Program-made: the position numbers and the translations under genes
Notes under the pieces: generated by a model
The model's input: only the letters and a program-made list of their open reading frames with translations
Told to the model about the DNA's origin: nothing
Database searches by the model: none
In this document: positions 1 through 7,866 of the stretch, one piece after another
How positions within the stretch are numbered: position 1 is the stretch's first letter
How the letters are laid out: every line of letters begins with the position of its first letter
Virus record (IMG/VR): IMGVR_UViG_3300047551_001516
Location: 1 to 34,149 of that record
Origin: a virus
Direction: 5' to 3' (one strand)
Length of the DNA stretch: 34,149 nt

Positions 1-308
1 TGAATTATTGGTTTTTCAGTCATTCTTTTTGGTTTAATTTCTATTAATATACACTTTTCTTTATTTTTATCATCTCTAGTTTTAACCCAAAAATCTACAA
101 AGTAACGATGAATTTTTTGATCTATAGGAGAGCGATAAGGAACTATTACCTCCTCAGAAGACCAAAAAACAACAGATTCATTAAGATCACAATACAACAT
201 AAATCGCCTCTCCCATAGTGATCTATAAATGCATTTTGTAGGATCCCCTTTGTATTTTTGAGGATTTTGAGGCTTATAAAACCCCTTATATGTTTTAAAG
301 GTTGCTAT
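1..308 (-). CDS. 4: Head completion protein gp4-like (partial, AUA start)
   Basis: This is the amino-terminal 102 codons of a homologue of T4 gp4, the head-completion protein of the TnsA-like nuclease superfamily that prepares the filled head for tail joining. The carboxyl end lies outside the window. Conserved family blocks are visible: KYKGDPTKCIYRSLWERRF at about residues 18-36, then SSEEVIVPYRSP, RYFVDFWVK and IEIKPK. E33, D72 and E90-x-K92 fit the catalytic E/D/ExK pattern of this fold. There is no ATG, GTG or TTG between the in-frame TAG at 323-321 and the conserved region. The likely start is ATA at 308-306, eight bases after a perfect AGGAGG. The next in-frame ATG (codon 37) would delete the conserved DPT and WE blocks. 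This is the only minus-strand gene seen. The family call is strong; the AUA start is inferred. Confidence 0.85.
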   Translation of the reverse strand, partial: MATFKTYKGFYKPQNPQKYKGDPTKCIYRSLWERRFMLYCDLNESVVFWSSEEVIVPYRSPIDQKIHRYFVDFWVKTRDDKNKEKCILIEIKPKRMTEKPII

Positions 309-316
309 TTTAAAGT

Positions 317-322
317 CCTCCT
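317..322 (-). promoter_or_regulatory. Strong ribosome binding site for gp4 (AGGAGG)
   Basis: A perfect AGGAGG on the minus strand ends eight bases before the ATA codon at 308-306. It fixes the likely start of the gp4 gene because no standard start codon lies at a usable distance. The in-frame stop TAG overlaps its upstream edge. Confidence 0.75.
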
Positions 323-329
323 ACCTTAT

Positions 330-337
330 TATTTATG
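330..337 (-). promoter_or_regulatory. T4-type late promoter-like motif for gp4
   Basis: The minus strand reads CATAAATA, seven of eight matches to the T4 late promoter consensus TATAAATA, followed by AT-rich sequence. It sits about eight bases upstream of the gp4 AGGAGG, the tight spacing typical of late phage leaders. Assignment rests on the motif and position only; AT-rich sequence gives such matches by chance. Confidence 0.45.
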
Positions 338-349
338 TTATTTTTTTAT

Positions 350-357
350 AATAAATA
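350..357 (+). promoter_or_regulatory. T4-type late promoter-like motif for the baseplate operon
   Basis: AATAAATA followed by CC matches the T4 late consensus TATAAATA at seven of eight positions. It lies about 64 bases upstream of the gp48 ATG and diverges from the gp4 motif at 330-337. Identical AATAAATA recurs at 30317-30324. Transcription would begin near base 362. Motif-based inference only. Confidence 0.45.
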
Positions 358-361
358 CCTT

Positions 362-424
362 ATGACATTGAAAGCCAAGAATAACGAAAGGTTCAAATAT
401 GTTGATCGGAGCCAAGTCCAATGA
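362..424 (+). CDS. Possible 20-residue leader peptide overlapping gp48 start
   Basis: An ATG at 362 opens a 20-codon reading frame whose TGA overlaps the gp48 start codon as ATGA (421-424), the arrangement used for translational coupling. The frame can be extended upstream to an ATG at 335. The peptide is basic and polar (begins MTLKAKNNERF). No Shine-Dalgarno precedes either ATG, and a start at the proposed late promoter would leave almost no leader. It could be chance, or the remnant of a lost gene's carboxyl end. I do not recognise it. Confidence 0.2.
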   Translation: MTLKAKNNERFKYVDRSQVQ

Positions 425-1935
425 GTATTGATGACTGGAATATACAGTTTAGAGATGCTAATACAGATAACCTGTATAAACAGGTGGAAGATACCGATCC
501 TGATCATTTTTACAAGAACGGTCAAGATTTTGATATAAAATTGGACGATTATGATCTATTGACAGAAAATCAAGACATTTTTTATAATGAAGCAACAAAC
601 ACATGGACTGTAGTTCCATCTCCCAATAGAGCAAAATCAAACGAAATATTAAGACAGTTAGCGCACGAAAAACAAAAGAAAATAGAAACAGACGCAGTTG
701 ATCAAGCAAAACAATTACAACAGCAAGATTCTGTTTTTTTTAATGACAAAACCATAAGCACATCTGGAGACGATAAAGAAATAATATACTCTTATCCATA
801 TGATCTTGGATTAACACCCGAATTAAGAAATTGGATATCTTTTGAAATATTTGTTTCTGGTGGTAATAATCTTAAAACAAATACAGATTCTAAATCAGAT
901 GCAAATCCTAGAATTTTTGGTGTTGATATAAAAAACCTATCACAAATTCCAGGAGTTAATCCAGAAAAAGTAGCAAATATAATAAACAGTCCAGCAGGAA
1001 CAGCCGCAACTTTAGGAACACTGGGTGTCGGAACAGGTTCATTAGCAGTTAGTGGAATAGGTTCACAAGTTGCTAAAGATCTTTGGAACAACTTTAGTTA
1101 CGAGGGAAGCGATAAAACAAGTGCTGGAGAATTTGGATTTGTTCAACAAACTACAGGTATGACAACTGCTAATGTTAGAGTTCCCAGAACAATATGTCTT
1201 TACATGCCAAGTAATTTAAAAACCTCTTACGGCGTTGAATATAGCGAAGAGGACTTTACGAAACTTGGAGTTTTAACTAGTGCAATGAAAATAACAGCAC
1301 AAACTTTAGCAAACATTTTAAAGGGTCGTGGTTCAAACGACGAAAATCTTGCCGCTGAAATAAGAGCAACAATGCAATATCTTGGTACGGAAGCATTGAA
1401 ATCTAGTGGTGATTATTTTTCACAAATGATGGAAAACATATCAAAGGGTCTTGGTGGTGATTATAACTTGGCTAATTATTATAGAGCAGTTCAAAGAAGG
1501 GTTACAAATCCCTTTATAATCAATATGTACAAATCTACCAAAAGAAGAACATTCGAATTTTCTTTTAAATTTTTACCAAGAAGTCCCAAAGAAGTTGAAT
1601 CTGTATATCAGATAATAAATCTTTTTAAGAGATATTCTCTGCCCAAAAGAATAGGTGGATTAAATGGAAAATTTGTTGAATTTCCTGCTGAATTCCGAAT
1701 TAGATTTAATCACGATGGTTTAGAGAATCTTTATTTACCTAGAATAGGTCGTTGTGCACTAACTGATATAAATGTTGTTTATGGTGATGAAGTATTTTCT
1801 ACATTTGCTCCAACAATAGCACAAACTGAACGGGGTGAAAAGGTTGGTGGAGCACCTCCAACAAAAATAGAAATGACTTTATCGTTTAATGAACTAGAAA
1901 TTCTAACAGCAGATAGAATAGAACAAGGATTCTAA
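421..1935 (+). CDS. 48: Baseplate tail-tube cap protein (T4 gp48-like)
   Basis: This is likely the gp48-family protein that sits on the finished baseplate and starts tail-tube polymerisation. Family-like blocks are VRVPRTICLYMPSNL (about residues 253-267), FEFSFKFLPRSPKEVESVYQ (about 378-397), then GKFVEFPAEFRIRF and a terminal PTKIEMTLSFNELEILTADR. At 504 residues it is longer than T4 gp48 (364). The excess is mainly an acidic amino-terminal region of about 110 residues plus a Gly/Ala-rich hydrophobic stretch near 190-215. A GGAG at 408-411 supports the ATG at 421. The gp53 gene follows after one base. The related tube initiator gp54 is the main alternative, and no separate gp54 gene is visible here. 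Confidence 0.75.
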   Translation: MSIDDWNIQFRDANTDNLYKQVEDTDPDHFYKNGQDFDIKLDDYDLLTENQDIFYNEATNTWTVVPSPNRAKSNEILRQLAHEKQKKIETDAVDQAKQLQQQDSVFFNDKTISTSGDDKEIIYSYPYDLGLTPELRNWISFEIFVSGGNNLKTNTDSKSDANPRIFGVDIKNLSQIPGVNPEKVANIINSPAGTAATLGTLGVGTGSLAVSGIGSQVAKDLWNNFSYEGSDKTSAGEFGFVQQTTGMTTANVRVPRTICLYMPSNLKTSYGVEYSEEDFTKLGVLTSAMKITAQTLANILKGRGSNDENLAAEIRATMQYLGTEALKSSGDYFSQMMENISKGLGGDYNLANYYRAVQRRVTNPFIINMYKSTKRRTFEFSFKFLPRSPKEVESVYQIINLFKRYSLPKRIGGLNGKFVEFPAEFRIRFNHDGLENLYLPRIGRCALTDINVVYGDEVFSTFAPTIAQTERGEKVGGAPPTKIEMTLSFNELEILTADRIEQGF

Positions 1936-1936
1936 A

Positions 1937-2803
1937 ATGAGTTATTTTTCCTTTTTTCCTGTTACCTCTGTTGTTTTAGACGGAGAAAAATTAGAGATTA
2001 AACAAGTAAAAAATATACTTGTTAGAGCAAAATTTTCTAACTATTTAAAAGAAAAAGAAGGGTTATATTCTCCTTATAGAATAAAAGAAAACGACAGACC
2101 AGATACATTAGCCCATAGGTTTTATGGCAAATCAGATTTGCATTGGTTGATATTATTATTCAATGAAATAATAGATCCGTATTTCGATTGGCCTCTAAAC
2201 GATAGAGCACTTAATAATTACATACAACAAAAATATTCTGGAACTGCTGTTTATGTTGAAGATTTATTTTACTATGCTTCTGGAAATAAAAAAACTCAAG
2301 AAATATCAAAAACTGAACCTATAATAAATGGTAACACTCAAGCACAAATAACAACACAAACTGGTGTTGAACCACTTTTAATAACATCGTATGATCCTAC
2401 TTTAAGTAAAATGGTTGTTTACGGAAAAGTTGGTAGTTACGGAGTTCCAAACTCTAGTTTTAATAAAATGATAATCACGAATTCAAACGGAATACAGATA
2501 GAAGCGAAAATTAGATACATTGAAAAAAACGAAACTGCAATACATCATTTCGAAACAACAACAGGAGAGTGGTTAAACCCAAGAGGAATTCCATTTGAAG
2601 ATATCGTAGAATCAAGAATAAGAATTTATACATCAGGATCAGAAAGATCACTAAATTTGTTGGGAGAAATAAACAATACTGATTACGAAATAAGGCTTAA
2701 TGAAAAGAAAAGAGTGATAAATCTGATAAAGCCAGAATATGTTAATCTTGTTTTAGAACAATTTTCAAATTTGATGAAGCCAAGAAGAAAAACACAATTA
2801 TAA
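1937..2803 (+). CDS. 53: Baseplate wedge subunit (T4 gp53-like)
   Basis: The protein resembles T4 gp53, the wedge subunit that binds gp6 and joins neighbouring wedges around the hub. The amino-terminal third carries the family core: YRIKENDRPDTLAHRFYGKS, then LHWLILLFNEIIDPYFDWPL (about residues 74-93), matching the 'RPExLAxxxYGxxxxYWVLLxxNxxxDPY' pattern of T4 gp53. The carboxyl two thirds are less conserved and end in a basic tail (KPRRKTQL). At 288 residues it is longer than T4 gp53 (196). It starts one base after gp48, with AAGGA upstream as ribosome binding site. The following hub gene begins after three bases, so hub and wedge genes share a transcript. Confidence 0.8.
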   Translation: MSYFSFFPVTSVVLDGEKLEIKQVKNILVRAKFSNYLKEKEGLYSPYRIKENDRPDTLAHRFYGKSDLHWLILLFNEIIDPYFDWPLNDRALNNYIQQKYSGTAVYVEDLFYYASGNKKTQEISKTEPIINGNTQAQITTQTGVEPLLITSYDPTLSKMVVYGKVGSYGVPNSSFNKMIITNSNGIQIEAKIRYIEKNETAIHHFETTTGEWLNPRGIPFEDIVESRIRIYTSGSERSLNLLGEINNTDYEIRLNEKKRVINLIKPEYVNLVLEQFSNLMKPRRKTQL

Positions 2804-2806
2804 TTT

Positions 2807-4375
2807 ATGATTTTAAATTCATCATTAGATCCTAAACCCATAGAGGGAGCACCATTAAACAAGATAGCCAATCTTGGCGATATTGTTATAAAAGATGTAA
2901 TTTTAACAACAAGATCTGGGTTTTCTGTTAGTTTGCTAAAAATGGTTAGTTCAATAGAAATTTATGAAGACATGTATTTTAATAGTCTTTCGGGTTCTTT
3001 AGTTTTTATTGATTCTCTTGCTTTAGTCACACACGCTCCAATAATTGGAGATGAAAAACTATCAATATGTTTTTACACTCCAGGACAAGAAGATCAGGCG
3101 CATAAAGAAATAACTCTAATGATGCGAGTTTATAAGTGCACAAGAAATACCATAGGAAACACAGATAAAAATGCGTTTGTTACTTTGTCATTTATATCTC
3201 CTGAATTTTTCTTAAACACCCAAGTTAAATTTTCGGGATCATTCAGAGACATGCCATATTCTGATATGGCAAAAAAAATATTTGAAGAACAAATAGTAAA
3301 AAATGTTCAAAAAGATCCAATGTTTTTTAGTGGTCCAGCATTTTACAATGCTCCTCAAGAAACATATTCTCCTTCATTTTATGATTACAAAACCGAAGGT
3401 AACAAAACTGTAGTTTTTCCTTATTGGTCTCCGTTTTACGCTATAAATTGGTTGGCTAATAGATCACACTCTATAGTAGAAAATAAAATTGCATCAGATT
3501 ATTTGTTTTTTCAACAATTAAATGGTATATACAATTTTGTTCCGCTATCTTATTTTAAAAGTAAACCTGTTGTAGCGAGTTATATAAGAACTCCAAGCGA
3601 TAAAACAAAAGAACTTCTTCAATACAGAAATATAGAAGAATTAGTAATATTGAGTCATGGCGATAAAATGAGAGATGTAACATCAGGTGTATATTCATCA
3701 TCATATAAAACCTTAGACATTACAAAAAAAACCATAGAATTTGGTTTGTTTAATTACTTTGATTCTTTTTATAGAACAATACATACCGAAGATTCTCCTA
3801 GAATAGTTTCTAGTGATTTAAATAAAAGCGGAGTTTCAAATCCAATAATAACAGCAGAGTCTTATTCTTTTGGAGGTACTCCAAATAAAAGTAATCCTTA
3901 TTCAGATAGAATAGCATCTTATATAAAGATACTACCAAAAAAATCCAATAAGTTTGGAGACAGTAAAAATTATCAACACGAATCCATGATTGATAATGAT
4001 CAGTACGAAAATTATATTTTGTTGAGACAAAGTATGATGAATCAAATTGGAACAACTATGGTTCAAATAAAAGTTTTAGGTGACTCTAGAAGAAGAGTCG
4101 GAGACATGGTTGAGTTGTTAATACCTTCTATGGAAGATCCTTCAGGTATTGAAAAGGATTTTGAATATGATAGATATTTGAGTGGTAATTATATGGTAAC
4201 AAAAATAAATCACTCGTTTACACATAATAACTACGAACTGATTATAACTTTAGTCAAAGATTCTTATGCACAACCGTTAAGCAATGTTAAACAAGACGGA
4301 GAAACGGTAACTCTTTCTGATAACAGTAAATCTATTAGTGCAGTAACACCAAAATATACTAATCCAATGGTATAA
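2807..4375 (+). CDS. 27: Baseplate hub protein (T4 gp27-like)
   Basis: This is probably the hub protein that forms the central trimeric ring connecting tube, spike and wedges. The amino-terminal 200 residues show the hub pattern: LGDIVIKDVILTT, VSSIEIYEDMYFNSLSGSLV, DSLALVTHAPIIGDEKLSIC and a second beta domain VTLSFISPEFFLN. A carboxyl beta domain, MVQIKVLGDSRRRVGDMVEL, ends in GNYMVTKINHSFTHNNYELI, a pattern shared by gp27/gpD/VgrG hub folds. At 522 residues it is larger than T4 gp27 (391). It lies directly before the spike gene, as expected for a hub-spike pair. The upstream ribosome binding site is weak, so coupling with gp53 is likely. Fold-level assignment, not close identity. Confidence 0.7.
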   Translation: MILNSSLDPKPIEGAPLNKIANLGDIVIKDVILTTRSGFSVSLLKMVSSIEIYEDMYFNSLSGSLVFIDSLALVTHAPIIGDEKLSICFYTPGQEDQAHKEITLMMRVYKCTRNTIGNTDKNAFVTLSFISPEFFLNTQVKFSGSFRDMPYSDMAKKIFEEQIVKNVQKDPMFFSGPAFYNAPQETYSPSFYDYKTEGNKTVVFPYWSPFYAINWLANRSHSIVENKIASDYLFFQQLNGIYNFVPLSYFKSKPVVASYIRTPSDKTKELLQYRNIEELVILSHGDKMRDVTSGVYSSSYKTLDITKKTIEFGLFNYFDSFYRTIHTEDSPRIVSSDLNKSGVSNPIITAESYSFGGTPNKSNPYSDRIASYIKILPKKSNKFGDSKNYQHESMIDNDQYENYILLRQSMMNQIGTTMVQIKVLGDSRRRVGDMVELLIPSMEDPSGIEKDFEYDRYLSGNYMVTKINHSFTHNNYELIITLVKDSYAQPLSNVKQDGETVTLSDNSKSISAVTPKYTNPMV

Positions 4376-4390
4376 AACTAGGTAAATAAA

Positions 4391-6562
4391 ATGTCAGAAA
4401 CCAATACAACAATTCACGATCAAATGGGTAAAAACGGATTCTTTTGGTTTCACGGTGTCATTGAAGATAATAAAGATCCATTAAAAATAGGAAGAGTTAG
4501 AGTTCGCTGTTTTGAATATCACACTCAAAATAAAGAAGAATTACCAACAGAAGATCTTCCGTGGGCTACAGTATTAATGCCTGTTACAAGTTCTTCTGTC
4601 AGTGGTAAAGGAATTTCGCCATCAGGACTATTGCAGGGGTCTTGGGTTATAGGATTTTTTAGAGACGGTAGCAATTTTCAAGATCCAATAGTTTTGGGTT
4701 CTTTTCATGGAATTCCAGGATATGCCGCTTCTCCATCTTTAGGGTTTAATGATCCAGATGGAAATTGGCCCAACAAAGATCATTTAAATGAACCTGACAC
4801 TAATAGACTTTCTAGGAATGAATCAACAGAAAAAACCATAGTAGAAAAAAAGAAAAAAGAAAAAATAGTGGGTGTAAAAACTGCGTTACAACCGTGGTTA
4901 AAATGGAATGAAAAAGAAACTTCTTATGCTGCTGAATATCCAAAAAATCATGTTATAGAAACAGAATCGGGTCACATAATAGAATTGGATGACACTCCCG
5001 AAAAGGAAAGAATAGGTGTATATCACAAAGCGGGAACATGGCTAGAAATACATCCAGACGGATCTAAGGTAGAAAAAGTTGTTGGAGAAGATAACGAAAT
5101 AGTTCTGTCAGATAAAAAATTACTAGTTAAAGGTAATTGTTATTTAAATATGGACGGTGCTGTAACCACGCTAAAAACTGCTAAAGATTTTTATATTGAG
5201 ATTGGTGGGGATGTTTTAGTTCACACCAAAGGAAATGTGGTTATGGAAACTGATAAAAATTTTGAACACCGTGTTCATGGTACTTATACTGTAGCAAGCG
5301 ATGGTGGAATGCTTTTTGTAGCACCAAGAATAGATTTTAATCCAGAAGGAGTTCAGCCAGGTCTTGCTTCTAGTCCTAATATGAGTTTAGGGCAAGCGTC
5401 TCCTTTATTAAAATCTACAGCAATACCTCCAGATGTTATAAGTAAACTTCAAGACAAAAATTCTAATTTGTTCTTAAATACAGACTACTTAAAAAATTTG
5501 AATGATCAAGGAGATATGTGGAAATCCGGAGGATCAAGTGCGTTGCAAACTGCAACGACCTCAACAAACACCCCAATTAAATCTTGGGGCGATAATCAAC
5601 AACAACTTGAAAATGTTGCAAATGGATATAACAATACAGCAACAATACCATCTAATCTTTCTGCTGAAACAATAGTAAGTGATGTTGATTCTTCTTCTCT
5701 TTATTCCGAAAAAGAAATACTTAATAAAAATAGAACACAAACTATAACAGATATAGGAACTCAGGAGCAAGTAATACAATCATCTCAGATAGAAAAAACT
5801 CAAGTTGATTCTGTTATTGCTGAAAGAGCATCTCAACAAACTCAATTGCAACAAGTTGTTGGTGAAAATAATGTTAATTTGATTACAACAAATCAAACAA
5901 CAATTTCTCAGTCTTCAGTTTCTACACAACTTACAACTACAAGTATACCAGAATCTACAAATATTGTTGAACCTCTAAGTCAAAATATTGGTGGAGTTTT
6001 AAATTCTATAGGAAATGAAATTTCTTCTATACCAACTGCTTTGAGTAATACTTTACAAAAACTATCACCTGGTTTAGATTTATCAAATATTGTCACAATA
6101 GGAGCAGGAATAGGTTTGGCTGGTGTTGCTGGGCCCGCTGGTGTTGTTGTTGGGGGTGCTGTTGGAGGGGCTTTAGCATTATTAAATCCGGCTGCTGCGG
6201 TTCAAGCAGTAAATACTGCGGCAAATGTTGCCGTAACTACAGTTCCATCTCCATCTTCATTCCTATCTAGCGGCCCACAAGATATAACAAATCTTAGCGC
6301 AGTTCCACTTCCTCCTGTTGGTGGTGGTCTAAGCGGATCTGTTTTAAATACGAACTTAATTGATATTGGGGGTCCTGGAATACCAACTCAAAGTTTGTAT
6401 GCAGTCCCTCAAGGAACAGCAACTTTAATATCTGCTTATCCAGGCAGAGAGACAAATGATAGCGCGATAAGAGGAATACCCGCAATACCAATAGTTGCGT
6501 TTGAATCTGAATTCCCAACAATAAAAGAAGACATAACAGAAATAGACGGTGGAGAATTCTAA
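4391..6562 (+). CDS. 5: Baseplate spike protein with OB domain and beta-helix (T4 gp5-like)
   Basis: The central membrane-piercing spike. Residues about 15-110 form a gp5-type OB domain (FFWFHGVIEDNKDPLKIGRV, PWATVLMP, WVIGFFRDG, DPIVLGSFHGIPG). A charged KKKKEK linker follows, then a beta-helix-like region (about 185-320) with repeats such as IETESGHIIELDDTP, TWLEIHPDGSK, YIEIGGDVLVHTKGN. No lysozyme domain, which T4 gp5 has between these parts, is visible. After residue 330 comes a long Gln/Ser/Thr/Asn-rich tail, with a Gly/Ala/Val hydrophobic stretch at about 566-600 (AGIGLAGVAGPAGVVVGGAV) and a proline/glycine-rich end. At 723 residues it exceeds T4 gp5 (575) despite lacking the enzyme. 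Its stop overlaps the next start as TAATG. Confidence 0.85.
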   Translation: MSETNTTIHDQMGKNGFFWFHGVIEDNKDPLKIGRVRVRCFEYHTQNKEELPTEDLPWATVLMPVTSSSVSGKGISPSGLLQGSWVIGFFRDGSNFQDPIVLGSFHGIPGYAASPSLGFNDPDGNWPNKDHLNEPDTNRLSRNESTEKTIVEKKKKEKIVGVKTALQPWLKWNEKETSYAAEYPKNHVIETESGHIIELDDTPEKERIGVYHKAGTWLEIHPDGSKVEKVVGEDNEIVLSDKKLLVKGNCYLNMDGAVTTLKTAKDFYIEIGGDVLVHTKGNVVMETDKNFEHRVHGTYTVASDGGMLFVAPRIDFNPEGVQPGLASSPNMSLGQASPLLKSTAIPPDVISKLQDKNSNLFLNTDYLKNLNDQGDMWKSGGSSALQTATTSTNTPIKSWGDNQQQLENVANGYNNTATIPSNLSAETIVSDVDSSSLYSEKEILNKNRTQTITDIGTQEQVIQSSQIEKTQVDSVIAERASQQTQLQQVVGENNVNLITTNQTTISQSSVSTQLTTTSIPESTNIVEPLSQNIGGVLNSIGNEISSIPTALSNTLQKLSPGLDLSNIVTIGAGIGLAGVAGPAGVVVGGAVGGALALLNPAAAVQAVNTAANVAVTTVPSPSSFLSSGPQDITNLSAVPLPPVGGGLSGSVLNTNLIDIGGPGIPTQSLYAVPQGTATLISAYPGRETNDSAIRGIPAIPIVAFESEFPTIKEDITEIDGGEF

Positions 6563-7566
6563 TGCCTAGATTTTCATCAGGAACAAGATATTCTTCAGGA
6601 GGATACAGCAGAGTTTGTGTTATTCCTGCCGAGTGCCACATTTCAGATGGTTCTTCAGTTTATGGTAATACAGGCCCAAAGGATTGGGGAGTTTGGCAAG
6701 GCAGATATAGTCACTATGGTATGAGACCACCTGAATTTTATTACCCAAATGGTCCCTATAATGTCGAGGGAACACAAATAACAACAGTAACGGGTTGTCA
6801 TGCAGTTGGTTTAAACACATTTAACTGTTATAGTGTTTCTCCTGGTTCTGGTGAACCTCATACAAGACCTGTTACAACAAGTGTAAACGAACCAGAAACA
6901 AGATGTCTTATAGTTTTTGGTGGTAGTAGAGGAATAACAGAAAAAAATACCACTATACTTAATTCAAATATTGGATCCTTTAGAGAGGGGCAAAAGATAG
7001 CAAAAGGATCTCAAAGAATAACATTTTATGCTTATCCGTCACCACCCCCACCGACATTTTATGCAGGAGGAGTGTATGCTTCCGCGTTTGGGGTTGTTTA
7101 CGGCTGTAATGATTGCTGTGATATTAAATACATGGTTGTGTCTGGTGAATTTCCACCAAATTTAACCTTAGACATGGAAACGGGAGAGGCATACGGTTTT
7201 ATATCTGAAATGGATTTACCTGATAATCCAGGAGATCCTACATCCAAAGATTATTTTATGGAAAGATGGAGATTGCCCCCCGATTTCAGGATAAATGAAA
7301 AAAATTATGCTACGGTAGGTTCTGCTTCGTCTTTTAGAAACGGAAGAGGAGCAGAAAATATTGCAAAATTTGTAATAAGAGCGTTTAACGCTAGAGATCC
7401 AAGAGTGTTTACAGACAAAGAATTTAGCATAAGTATATCAAACAACTGGTCTTCTGACCGCGACAGATTGATAATAAATATTAATAATCAATTTTATGTG
7501 GACGGAAACCCAACAAGTAATAAAGAATATTTAAATAAAATGAAAGAAAGAGGATTTTTCGATTAA
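6562..7566 (+). CDS. Putative spike-associated Ig-like protein, cysteine-containing
   Basis: I do not recognise a close named family. The 334-residue product sits between the spike and the PAAR tip, suggesting a baseplate-centre structural role. Residues about 190-220 read SGEFPPNLTLDMETGEAYGF, close to the putative-Ig (He_PIG) pattern 'sGxlPpgLtld..tGxisG'. A carboxyl strand FVIRAFNARDPRVFTDKEFS fits the end of such a domain. The amino half is Gly/Tyr/Pro-rich. Cysteines occur at VCVIPAEC, TGCHAVG, FNCYS and CNDCCD. It begins by a TAATG overlap with the spike gene, with GGAG upstream, and ends by another TAATG overlap with the PAAR gene, so the three are probably translated together. Structural role inferred from position. 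Confidence 0.6.
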   Translation: MPRFSSGTRYSSGGYSRVCVIPAECHISDGSSVYGNTGPKDWGVWQGRYSHYGMRPPEFYYPNGPYNVEGTQITTVTGCHAVGLNTFNCYSVSPGSGEPHTRPVTTSVNEPETRCLIVFGGSRGITEKNTTILNSNIGSFREGQKIAKGSQRITFYAYPSPPPPTFYAGGVYASAFGVVYGCNDCCDIKYMVVSGEFPPNLTLDMETGEAYGFISEMDLPDNPGDPTSKDYFMERWRLPPDFRINEKNYATVGSASSFRNGRGAENIAKFVIRAFNARDPRVFTDKEFSISISNNWSSDRDRLIININNQFYVDGNPTSNKEYLNKMKERGFFD

Positions 7567-7865
7567 TGCCAGGAGTAAGCACACAAGGGGATATATGTAG
7601 CGGTCATGAGTGTTATCCGCCTCGTCAGGTTATCGCTTGGTCTAGTAATGTTTTTGTAAATAGCAAAGGATGTCACAGACAATTTGATGGATTGGGGCCT
7701 CATTGTGATCTGTGTGATAAACATCACCCATGCCACATTTCAATGAGTATACAAGGGTCTTCACAGGTTTATGTTAACAGCAGGCAACTTATGAGAGTTG
7801 GAGATCCCGTTGCCTGCGGTTCATCCATAGCAACAGGAAGTAGTAATGTTCACTGTGGAGGGTAA
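7566..7865 (+). CDS. 5.4: PAAR-domain spike tip protein (T4 gp5.4-like)
   Basis: A 99-residue PAAR-type protein expected to cap the gp5-like beta-helix as a sharpened conical tip that punctures the host envelope. The PAAR pattern is visible: MPGVSTQGDICSGHECYPPR at the amino end, VFVNSKGCHRQFD, a Cys/His-rich middle (HCDLCDKHHPCH), and VYVNSRQLMRVGDPVACGS near the carboxyl end. Cys and His residues probably bind one metal ion at the apex; the middle segment is richer in them than a minimal PAAR protein. AGAGGA lies upstream, and the start overlaps the previous stop (TAATG). Family assignment is strong; its place on the spike follows from the family and from gene order. Confidence 0.88.
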   Translation: MPGVSTQGDICSGHECYPPRQVIAWSSNVFVNSKGCHRQFDGLGPHCDLCDKHHPCHISMSIQGSSQVYVNSRQLMRVGDPVACGSSIATGSSNVHCGG

Positions 7866-7866
7866 A

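Noticed and set aside
4381-4388. GGTAAATA as a late promoter before the spike gene
   Set aside because: Only six of eight matches and it abuts the start codon, so no transcript starting from it would carry the ribosome binding site.
7846-7866. Upstream ATG as the start of the GAF-like membrane protein
   Set aside because: It lies inside the PAAR gene and lacks a ribosome binding site, whereas GGAGGG is correctly spaced before the ATG at 7867.
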